Source: G963668345 sp965206025
Lineage (GTDB): Bacteria; Acidobacteriota; Terriglobia; Bryobacterales; UBA6623
Reading direction: 5' to 3'
Assembly: GCA_965206025.1 (NCBI GenBank)
Contig: CBDBIU010000004.1
Coordinates: 1-64,000, forward strand
Length of the DNA: 64,000 nucleotides
Made by a program: the position numbers and the translations under genes. The notes under the pieces were generated by a model, which was not told where the DNA came from, searched no databases, and saw only the letters and a list, made by a program, of their open reading frames with translations. Shown in pieces: positions 52,694 through 60,088 of this stretch (position 1 is its first letter; every line of letters starts with the position of its first letter).

Positions 52694-54215
52694 TCTCACA
52701 CAAGATGAGCCTGAAGGATCGGGGAGTGGGCATGCTGGGAATTGACTATCCAAGTGCAAAACACCAGCAAGCTGAACCTGCAACAGATCCAGCAGTTTCT
52801 CCACTCCAGCGAGGAGATTCGATTCAAAGGCAAAGGGCGGGCCGAGATCTACACGTGGGTGGCGCGCACGCTTCGCCAGCACGGCTACAGCCGCCAAAAC
52901 CGCGCCGACAAAGGGCTGCTGCGGCAGTATCTGGTCAAGATGACCGGACTGAGCCGGGCGCAAATCACGCGGCTGATCCAGCAGTACCGGCAGGGCGGAG
53001 AACTCCAACCCGCCCGCTACCGGCGGCATCGCTTTGCCCGCAAGTACACGCCCGCCGACGTCGAACTGCTGGCGGCGGTGGACGAGGCCCACGAAACCCT
53101 CAGCGGCCCGGCCACGCGCAAGATCCTCGAGCGGGAATACCAGCAGTACCAGCAGCGCGAATACGAGCGGCTGGCGGGGATCTCGGTGGCCCAGATCTAT
53201 CGCCTGCGGCGGCGCAGAGCCTACCGCCAGCGGCGGCTGCATTTCACCAAGACCCGGCCCACGGCGGTGTCGATCGGCGAGCGGCGCCGGCCCGACCCGC
53301 AAGGCCAACCCGGCTTTCTGCGAGTGGATACGGTGCATCAAGGGGATCGCGATGGCGTCAAGGGCGTCTACCACATCAATGCCGTGGATGAAGTCACCCA
53401 GTGGCAAGTGGTCGGCGCCACGCCCGCGATCAGTGAAGCCTGGCTGGAGCCGTTGCTGAAAGCCATGATCGAGCAGTTTCCCTTTCGTATCCGCGGCTTC
53501 CATTCCGACAACGGCAGCGAGTTCCTCAATCGCACGGTGGAGAAGCTATTGAACAAGCTGCTGATCGAACAGACCAAGTCGCGTCCGCGGCACTCCAACG
53601 ACAACGGCTTGGTGGAATCGAAAAACGGCGCGGTGATCCGCAAACACATGGGATATACGTACATCGCGGCGCCGCACGCGGGGCGCATCCAGCGCTTCTA
53701 CCAACAGCACTTCAATCCCTATTTGAACTTCCACCGGCCCTGCGGACAGCCCGAGATCAAGACCGACGCCAAAGGCAAGCAGAAGCGGGTGTACCGCCAC
53801 TACCAGACGCCTTGGGAATCTTTCGAGAAGTTGCCCGAGGCCGCCAGCTATCTCAAGCCAGGGCAGAGGCTGGAGGCTCTGGGCCGCATTGCCCAGGCCG
53901 AAAGCGACACGGCGGCGGCCCGCCGGATGCAGCGAGCCAAGCAGAAGCTGTTTGCCAGTTTCCGTTCCGCGAACACGCCGTGCTGAACAGCAGGAAGAGG
54001 GCTGTGGAAATGACGGGCGATGGAAAACGAGGAAAACCAAAACCAGGTTTCCCTTCGTTTCCCACCGCCCTTGGAAATCGCTCCGCGATTCCCACAATCC
54101 CACAACCCCGACGACGATTCTCCCCTTCCCAAAACTCAAAATCAAAAAGCCCGAAAGGAGCCCCAGCGACTCAAAAAGCCCCAACCCCCGTCTTCAGGCT
54201 CATCCTTCGATGAGA
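52694..54215 (+). mobile_element. ISNCY-like element with rve transposase (ends approximate)
   Basis: Inverted repeats sharing TCTCA...AGATGAGCCTGAAG flank the transposase: TCTCACACAAGATGAGCCTG at 52694 and its complement at 54192-54215. A second, direct copy of CAAGATGAGTCTGAA lies just outside at 52663. The exact ends and a target duplication were not resolved. Confidence 0.6.
52742..53986 (+). CDS. Transposase with rve integrase core
   Basis: 414 residues. N-terminal HTH part (NLQQIQQFLHSSEEIRFKGKGRAEIYTW, GLSRAQITRLIQQYRQGG). The catalytic core has D in FLRVDTVHQGD, D in GFHSDNGSEF and E in NDNGLVESKNGAV. C-terminal region with YLNFHRPCGQPEI. This DDE class is usually filed as ISNCY; the family name is tentative. 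Confidence 0.85.
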   Translation: MTIQVQNTSKLNLQQIQQFLHSSEEIRFKGKGRAEIYTWVARTLRQHGYSRQNRADKGLLRQYLVKMTGLSRAQITRLIQQYRQGGELQPARYRRHRFARKYTPADVELLAAVDEAHETLSGPATRKILEREYQQYQQREYERLAGISVAQIYRLRRRRAYRQRRLHFTKTRPTAVSIGERRRPDPQGQPGFLRVDTVHQGDRDGVKGVYHINAVDEVTQWQVVGATPAISEAWLEPLLKAMIEQFPFRIRGFHSDNGSEFLNRTVEKLLNKLLIEQTKSRPRHSNDNGLVESKNGAVIRKHMGYTYIAAPHAGRIQRFYQQHFNPYLNFHRPCGQPEIKTDAKGKQKRVYRHYQTPWESFEKLPEAASYLKPGQRLEALGRIAQAESDTAAARRMQRAKQKLFASFRSANTPC

Positions 54216-54530
54216 AAATGCTCGCCGCAACTTATTAAAAAACGAGGGCAAAAGAAAAGGTGACATGAGCCGACCTCTCATGCCACCAATCTCTCTTGTG
54301 GGTTCGCAAAGAGAAGCAACTGGCAGTCTATTGTCTGGCAGTTTCGTAAGGTAAGACGTCCCACAAGGGTTTTTTTTCGTCAGCGGTAGGGGTAAAATTG
54401 TAGATTGAAGGCTAAGTGACTGAAAAATAAGATGTTGTTTTTCACAGGCATGTTACAATTCAGAGAGAAGAACGAAGGCCACCGACTTTTGGAGGCTGCT
54501 GGGCGTCTCTAGTATTGCTCGGAGTTGGAA
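53987..54530. other. Gap between transposase and sigma factor genes
   Basis: About 540 bases: IS right end up to ~54215, then AT-richer DNA. CTTGTGGG near 54294 can pair with CCCACAAG at 54360, followed by GGGTTTTTTTTC, a possible intrinsic terminator. A TACAAT at 54454-54459 may be the -10 element for the sigma operon; no good -35 is seen. Confidence 0.35.
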
Positions 54531-55103
54531 TTGATCTTCCGAGAAGTGGAGGACCGCGACCTAATTCTGCGTGCCCGTCGGGGTGACGTGGACGCCTTCA
54601 ACATGCTTGTCTCCCGTTGGGAAAAGCCGATCTACAACTACCTGCTGAAGCAGGTCCGACAGCGGGAAGACGCGCTGGATCTCTCGCAAGAGACCTTCTT
54701 GAAGGCCTACCGTAACCTGGGCCGCCTGCAGGAGATCGACCGTTTCCCGTCGTGGCTGTTCCGAATCGCTCATAACGAAATGGTCTCGCTTTACCGGCGT
54801 AAGGGACGGATGAGTGACGAGGAAGTGCCGGAGGCGGTGGATGGAGGCGCCATATCCTTTGCCGGCTCATTGACCTATCCGGTCGAGTTGAGCTTGGCGG
54901 TGCGGCGGGCGTTGGAACTGCTCAGCGACGAACAGCGGGAGACCGTGGTGCTGAAGGTCTATCAAGGTTTCAAGTTCCATGAAATTGCGGAGATCCTCGA
55001 CTGCCCGGTGTCGACGATCAAATCCCGGCTCTACGGCGCGTTCGAGGCGCTCCGGGGTGTAATCGCTCCGGTAGCGGGGCCGTCGGCCCCGGACTCGAAC
55101 TGA
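54531..55103 (+). CDS. ECF-type RNA polymerase sigma factor
   Basis: 190 residues from TTG 54531 with GGAG 6 bases upstream. Sigma region 2 (RGDVDAFNMLVSRWEKPIYNYLLKQVRQREDALDLSQETFLKAYRNL, WLFRIAHNEMVSLYRR) and region 4 (LLSDEQRETVVLKVYQGFKFHEIAEILDCPVSTIKSRLYGAFEAL) are clear; no region 1.1 or 3. It directs transcription of a stress- or envelope-type regulon. The cognate anti-sigma gene follows after 21 bp. Confidence 0.93.
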   Translation: MIFREVEDRDLILRARRGDVDAFNMLVSRWEKPIYNYLLKQVRQREDALDLSQETFLKAYRNLGRLQEIDRFPSWLFRIAHNEMVSLYRRKGRMSDEEVPEAVDGGAISFAGSLTYPVELSLAVRRALELLSDEQRETVVLKVYQGFKFHEIAEILDCPVSTIKSRLYGAFEALRGVIAPVAGPSAPDSN

Positions 55104-55124
55104 AGAAAACGAAGAGGTGGCCCT

Positions 55125-55760
55125 ATGTCAGACTCACCCCACGATCTGCGCGATTACCTTTTTGGCGAGTTAACTCCCGAGCAACGGCGGGAGGTCGAGC
55201 AGCACTTGAAGACGTCGAGCGAGACCCGGGAAGAGCTCGAGCAGCTCAAAACCACGCAGAGCGCACTGCTTAGCGTTCCCGACGAGGAAGTTCCGCGTCG
55301 CATTGCGTTCGTCTCCGACAAGGTCTTTGAGCCTTCACTCGGTTTGCGTCTTTGGAGAGTTTTTTGGGATGCCGCGCCGCGGCTCGCTTTCGGGCTGGCG
55401 GCGATCCTGCTGGTGACCTTTGCCGGGCTGTGGTCGGTTCAGCCTTCGCTCACCGTAGACCGCGACGGATGGAGCCTCGCTTTCGGGGGCCGGCCTGCCC
55501 AGACGCGGGCCATGCCGGCCGGCGTCGCCGAACAAGTGCTCGTTCTCCAGTCGGTTCAGCAAGCCCTGGAGGAAAGTGAGATTCGCCAGCGAGAGATCAT
55601 GGCCCGCCTGGTCGCCGGGCCGGGGGCGAAATCCGCCGCCGAGTGGAAGGTGGCGGTCGCTGAGTTGGGAGAAGACTCCTACCAATCTTGGCGCATACGC
55701 CGCAACCGGCTTCGATCGATCACTCGCTCGGCTCGGTTTGACCTGGCCGCCGATTGGTAA
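55125..55760 (+). CDS. Membrane anti-sigma factor (zinc ligands lost)
   Basis: 211 residues. An anti-sigma domain (RDYLFGELTPEQRREVEQHLKTSSETREELEQL) occupies the N-terminus; a membrane helix lies at ~90-107 (PRLAFGLAAILLVTFAGLW), then a periplasmic part. ZAS-type anti-sigma domains have H-x3-C-x2-C; here the cysteine positions are Ser and other residues, so no zinc is held, as in many acidobacterial relatives. It should hold the sigma factor at 54531-55103 at the membrane. Confidence 0.85.
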   Translation: MSDSPHDLRDYLFGELTPEQRREVEQHLKTSSETREELEQLKTTQSALLSVPDEEVPRRIAFVSDKVFEPSLGLRLWRVFWDAAPRLAFGLAAILLVTFAGLWSVQPSLTVDRDGWSLAFGGRPAQTRAMPAGVAEQVLVLQSVQQALEESEIRQREIMARLVAGPGAKSAAEWKVAVAELGEDSYQSWRIRRNRLRSITRSARFDLAADW

Positions 55761-55766
55761 TCCGCC

Positions 55767-56324
55767 ATGCTTCGACAATCATTGGGTTTGCTGCTACTAG
55801 GCGCGGCGATACTCTCCGCCGGCCCGCCCGCGAGCGAGAGCGAGTTGGGGAAACAGCTCAAGAGAGTCGAGCGCTCGATCGACGGCCGGTTTGAGCAGGC
55901 TATTGACGAAGGGCCGCCCATGGCCTTGGCCGGCGTGACTCGCGGCTTCTACCTGGAGGGGTTCGGCGTCGTCTTTTCGCTGGAAGTGAACGTCGTCCCG
56001 ACACCCAACATCAGCCCTTTTTTTAGGGGATATAACGAAGAGCAAAAGCGGGCGTTGAACCGGCGCAAGAAGGAACGGCTCAAGTTGTTAGCGGCTCGGG
56101 CGCGGAAGATCTTGACCCAGGAAGCAGCCAAGGTCGAGGCGCTACCGGCGGATGAGACGCTCGCGCTGGCGATTTCGCTGTTCTACTACAACTGGGAAAA
56201 CATCAGCGGTTTGCCTTTCCAGCTTGTCGTCCAGGCTCCCAGGCGCGTGCTCCTCGACCGTGGGGCCGGACGTTTAACGGATGCTGAGTTCGACCGGCAA
56301 GTCGAGGTGACGTCTCTTTTCTAG
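55767..56324 (+). CDS. Secreted hypothetical protein
   Basis: 185 residues. Signal peptide MLRQSLGLLLLGAAILSAGP. The rest has a conserved-looking GVTRGFYLEGFGVVFSLEVNVVPTPNISPFF and a basic helix (RALNRRKKERLKLLAARARKIL). No family recognised. It follows the anti-sigma gene by 6 bp and probably belongs to the same operon. Confidence 0.75.
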   Translation: MLRQSLGLLLLGAAILSAGPPASESELGKQLKRVERSIDGRFEQAIDEGPPMALAGVTRGFYLEGFGVVFSLEVNVVPTPNISPFFRGYNEEQKRALNRRKKERLKLLAARARKILTQEAAKVEALPADETLALAISLFYYNWENISGLPFQLVVQAPRRVLLDRGAGRLTDAEFDRQVEVTSLF

Positions 56325-56328
56325 AACT

Positions 56329-56354
56329 ATGCGGGCGTAGTTGAACCCTACATT
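56329..56354 (+). repeat. R1 repeat fragment
   Basis: TATGCGGGCGTAGTTGAACC matches the inner part of R1 (ATGCGGGCGTACTTGAACC). The rest of R1 is absent. In 56355-56542 no gene is seen; the stretch is GC-rich with GGGGGGGAAGCC. Confidence 0.5.
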
Positions 56355-56542
56355 CCAAGAAGGGGGCGCGGGATAGTAGCCTAGGGCGGAGCCATTCTTG
56401 GCGGAACCCTGGGGGGGGAAGCCAAACACGAATCAGCCCCGGAGCGGCGCAGGAAAGAGTTAGCGATTCGCAGGCCTTCCCGCGCAGGCGATTCTTGGAG
56501 ACAGCAAATCATCATGAGAAGTACAGGCCAGAGGACACAATT

Positions 56543-58186
56543 ATGTCGCCGCGGTTAGGTGAAAGGCTTATCCAGAAGGGCCTTCTCGAGGCCGAGGACC
56601 TCGAACGGGCTCTGGAGCTGCAGAAAGAGCGGGGAGATAAGCTGGGACGCATTTTGATCGACCTGGGCTTTGTCGCACCGCGGGACGTGCTGCAGACTCT
56701 GGCCGAGCAGTTGGAGAACGCCCTGTTGACGAGCGAAGATTTTCCAGCCGTGCTGCCCGAACTCCGGGGGATTGCCCCGCGCTATATGCGGCAGTTCCGA
56801 TTTCTGCCCGTTTCTCGGGACGATTCGAGCGTGACGGTGGCCATGAGTGATCCGCTCGACTTTGAAACCCTGGCGACGATCCGCAATTTCACGGGACTCG
56901 AAGTGAAGACGGCTCTAGCCGCCGAGCAAGATCTTCTCGACACGATCGACAAGTACTTCGGCGAGGAGGAAGAGCCGGAAGGCGAAGAAGCGGGTACTGC
57001 GGGCGACGCCGCCGCCGAGATCGAGCATCTTCGCGACATGGCCAGTGAAGCGCCGGTGATCCGGCTGGTCAACAACATGATCTCGCAGGCGATTGACCAG
57101 CGGGCCAGCGATATCCACATCGAGCCGTTTGAAAAGGATTTCAAGATTCGTTATCGCGTCGACGGCGTGTTGCAGGAACAGGAGCCCCCCGCGCGGGAGC
57201 TGCGGGCCGCCGTGACCTCGAGGATCAAGCTCATGGCGAAGCTCAACATCGCCGAGCGACGCCTGCCGCAGGACGGGCGAATCAACATCAAGGTGGTCGG
57301 TCACGAGGTGGATTTGCGCGTTTCGACGCTGCCCACCTTGTTCGGAGAGAGCGTAGTCATGCGTCTGCTCGACCGCAGCGCCAGCGACTTCTACGATTTG
57401 ACCCGGCTCGGTTTCGACGACCACATGCTCTCGCGGATGGAGTTTTATACTTCGCTGCCCCACGGCGTCTTCTTGGTCACCGGGCCGACCGGTAGTGGAA
57501 AGTCGACGACCCTCTATTCAGCTCTCAAGCGAATTAACAGCAGCGAAAAGAAGATCATCACCATCGAGGACCCGGTCGAGTACCAGATGGACGGTATTAA
57601 CCAGATCCACGTCAACCCGCAGATCGGCCTGACCTTCGCGGCCGGGTTGCGGCATATCGTCCGCCAGGATCCCGATGTCATCATGGTCGGCGAGATCCGG
57701 GACCGCGAAACGGCCGACATCGCCATTCGATCGGCCCTGACGGGACACTTCGTCTACTCCACGCTGCACACCAACGACGCCCCCAGCGCCATCACGCGTT
57801 TGACCGACATGGGGGTCGAGAACTATTTGCTGACCTCTTCGTTGGTCGGTGTTCTGGCGCAACGGCTGGTCCGCCTGATCTGCCGCGACTGCCGGGCCAA
57901 GGACGGTCTCGTCGACGCCCCCGACGGAACCCGGGTTGAATCCTGGCGCGGCAAAGGCTGCGACTCGTGCAACAGCTCCGGCTATTCCGGTCGCGTCGGA
58001 ATATTCGAAATGATGGAGTTGAATGAAGCCATGCGCGAGCTCATCATGGCCAATGCCGACGCCGCTCGGTTGACCGAGCAGGCGCGGCGCAACGGCATGA
58101 GAAATTTGCGCGAAGACGGCTGGGAAAAAATCGCCGCCGGGGTGACCACCGTCGAGGAAGTGATGCGGGTGACGCAGGAGTTTTAA
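56543..58186 (+). CDS. gspE: Type II secretion/type IV pilus assembly ATPase
   Basis: 547 residues from ATG 56543 (GAGGACAC upstream). N-terminal MshEN-like domain (GERLIQKGLLEAEDLERALELQKERGDKLGRILIDLGFV). ATPase domain: VTGPTGSGKSTTLYSALKRI (Walker A), IEDPVEYQMDGINQIHVNPQIGLTFAAGLRHIVRQDPDVIMVGEIRDRETADIAIRSALTGHFVYSTLHTNDA (Asp box, Walker B, His box). A zinc site CRDC...CDSCNSSGYSGRVGIFE. First of three machine genes, followed by gspF after 20 bp. Confidence 0.95.
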   Translation: MSPRLGERLIQKGLLEAEDLERALELQKERGDKLGRILIDLGFVAPRDVLQTLAEQLENALLTSEDFPAVLPELRGIAPRYMRQFRFLPVSRDDSSVTVAMSDPLDFETLATIRNFTGLEVKTALAAEQDLLDTIDKYFGEEEEPEGEEAGTAGDAAAEIEHLRDMASEAPVIRLVNNMISQAIDQRASDIHIEPFEKDFKIRYRVDGVLQEQEPPARELRAAVTSRIKLMAKLNIAERRLPQDGRINIKVVGHEVDLRVSTLPTLFGESVVMRLLDRSASDFYDLTRLGFDDHMLSRMEFYTSLPHGVFLVTGPTGSGKSTTLYSALKRINSSEKKIITIEDPVEYQMDGINQIHVNPQIGLTFAAGLRHIVRQDPDVIMVGEIRDRETADIAIRSALTGHFVYSTLHTNDAPSAITRLTDMGVENYLLTSSLVGVLAQRLVRLICRDCRAKDGLVDAPDGTRVESWRGKGCDSCNSSGYSGRVGIFEMMELNEAMRELIMANADAARLTEQARRNGMRNLREDGWEKIAAGVTTVEEVMRVTQEF

Positions 58187-58205
58187 GTTCACGGCTCACC
58201 GTCCA

Positions 58206-59414
58206 ATGTCCACTTTTCACTACCGCGCACTAGCCACCGACGGCAAGGTCCGTACGGGCACCCTGTCGAGCGGCGACGAAGCGGCCGCCGTGCGCGAGCT
58301 GCGCCGGCAGGGCATGACGCCGGTGTTCATCGGGACCTCCCGTCCCGGCGGCTTGTCGCTGAAACTCCCCAGTTTCGGGAAGCGCCGTTCGCGGGACCTA
58401 CTGCACTTCACACAGGAAGTGGCCACGCTGCTCGAAGCCGGCATTCCCCTGGACCGCGCTTTGTCGATCACCGCGGAGTTGACCGAGCGGAAACACTTTC
58501 GTTCGGTCATCGACGACGTCCTTCGAGCGCTGCGCTCGGGGTCGTCTTTCGCCGATAGCCTGGGCGCTCGTCCCGAATACTTCTCGGAACTCTACCTCAA
58601 CATGGTTCGTGCCGGTGAAGTGAGCGGAACGCTGCCGCTCACCATGGACCGCTTGGCCGAGTTCGAGCGTTCGCGGGACGAGTTGCGCGGCTACATCGTC
58701 TCGTCGCTAACTTACCCGGGGTTGCTGACCCTTGTTGGCGCCGGGTCAATTTTCGTGTTGCTGAAGTTCGTGATCCCCAAGTTCGCGGAGGCTTTCACGC
58801 AATCGAATATCGTCATGCCGACGCCAATGCGCATGCTGCTCGGCGTGAGCGACGCGGTCAGCGTTTACGGCGTACCGGCGATTGCGTTATTGGTTTTGGC
58901 CATCGTTGGACTGTGCTACTACATCAAGACACCCGCCGGCCGGCTTGCTTGGGACCGATTCCAGCTCAGAATCCCGTTGCTCGGGGCGGCGCTACAGAAG
59001 GCCGACACCGCTCGCTTCGCTCGTGCCATGGCAACGCTGGTCCAAAGCGCCGTTCCCTTGGTGCAATCGATTGGGATTGCACGCGGAATCTTGTCGAACC
59101 GCATCCTCTCCGGCGCACTGGATGCGGTCGCCCAGGGCGTCAAGCGCGGCGAAGGGATCGCCGGGCCACTGCGAAAGACCGGCCAATTTCCGCCCCTGGC
59201 CGGACACTTACTCGCCGTCGGAGAGGAGACAGGCAGCCTCGACCGGATGTTCGATCGCATGGCGGATATCTACGACAAAGACACCCGCGAGGCCGTCAAG
59301 CGTTTTACCGCGCTGTTTGAGCCCATCGTGATTGTCTTCATGGGAGTGATCGTAGGCGCTATGATTCTAAGTATCATGTTGGCGATTACAAGCATCCAGC
59401 AGACGGGGCTTTAG
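58206..59414 (+). CDS. gspF: Type II secretion inner-membrane platform protein
   Basis: 402 residues with the doubled GspF domain: STFHYRALATDGKVRTGTLS...ELRRQGMTPVFI; first domain LHFTQEVATLLEAGIPLDRAL, second RFARAMATLVQSAVPLVQSIGIARGILSN; membrane segments SSLTYPGLLTLVGAGSIFVLLKFVIPKF, IALLVLAIVGLCYYI and the end MGVIVGAMILSIMLAI. Pairs with the ATPase. Confidence 0.95.
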   Translation: MSTFHYRALATDGKVRTGTLSSGDEAAAVRELRRQGMTPVFIGTSRPGGLSLKLPSFGKRRSRDLLHFTQEVATLLEAGIPLDRALSITAELTERKHFRSVIDDVLRALRSGSSFADSLGARPEYFSELYLNMVRAGEVSGTLPLTMDRLAEFERSRDELRGYIVSSLTYPGLLTLVGAGSIFVLLKFVIPKFAEAFTQSNIVMPTPMRMLLGVSDAVSVYGVPAIALLVLAIVGLCYYIKTPAGRLAWDRFQLRIPLLGAALQKADTARFARAMATLVQSAVPLVQSIGIARGILSNRILSGALDAVAQGVKRGEGIAGPLRKTGQFPPLAGHLLAVGEETGSLDRMFDRMADIYDKDTREAVKRFTALFEPIVIVFMGVIVGAMILSIMLAITSIQQTGL

Positions 59415-59416
59415 GC

Positions 59417-59830
59417 ATGAGAAACAAACGGGACATGAAACAGTGGGAACAACGCCGGCGCGCCGGCATCACCTTGATCGAAATGCTGGTGGTGATCACC
59501 ATCGTGGCACTGTTTTCCGCCGTGGCCTTCCAGCAGTACTCCGGCATCGTCGACAAGGGCCGACAGACGGCCGCTCAAACCCAATTAGAGCAATTCGCTA
59601 CCGCCGCCCAGCGCCATTACATCGAGTACGGACGATTTCCGGCAGAAGAAGAGGGCCTCCAAGCGCTCCGTCCTTACTTGGCCAAGGATATTGGGTTGGA
59701 CCCCTGGCAGCGGCCCTACGAGTACCGCTATCCCGGCGAACACGGCCCCGACCCGGACCTGATCTGCTACGGAGCCGACGGAGTGCCCGGGGGCGAGGGT
59801 CCGAACGAAGACGTAGTCAGTTGGAAGTGA
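59417..59830 (+). CDS. gspG: Major pseudopilin GspG
   Basis: 137 residues. Prepilin cleavage site RRRAG|ITLIEMLVVITIVAL, with Glu at +5; the +1 residue is Ile rather than Phe. The C-terminal domain (GRFPAEEEGLQALRPY...IGLDPWQRPYEYRYPGEHGPDPDLICYGADGVPGGEG) is the T2SSG type with its calcium-loop. The gene lies 2 bp after gspF. The rest of a T2SS operon is not in the window. Confidence 0.94.
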   Translation: MRNKRDMKQWEQRRRAGITLIEMLVVITIVALFSAVAFQQYSGIVDKGRQTAAQTQLEQFATAAQRHYIEYGRFPAEEEGLQALRPYLAKDIGLDPWQRPYEYRYPGEHGPDPDLICYGADGVPGGEGPNEDVVSWK

Positions 59831-60088
59831 CAGCCGTCAGTCCTTGAGCCCTGTACGGGGTCGGGCCGTGTTCAGGCGCCCCCGGTCCGGCATGCCGTGC
59901 CCCTGGGGAGCGCGATTCATCCCGCCCCTACATCCCCGGCGGCGGGCATTTGGCTACACCTCTGCCGACCGCTGGCGAGAAATCCGGGCAACTCCCCGAA
60001 ATCTCCGACTTCTCCCACTTCCCCTTGATCGCAACCCTAGAAATCCGCTATCCTAGGCTAGGCGAAGAAAAGGAGAAGGAGGTCCCCC

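Noticed and set aside
56355..56542. Possible c-di-GMP riboswitch before gspE
   Set aside because: Position would make sense, but the conserved GEMM bases are not present; GC-rich DNA only.
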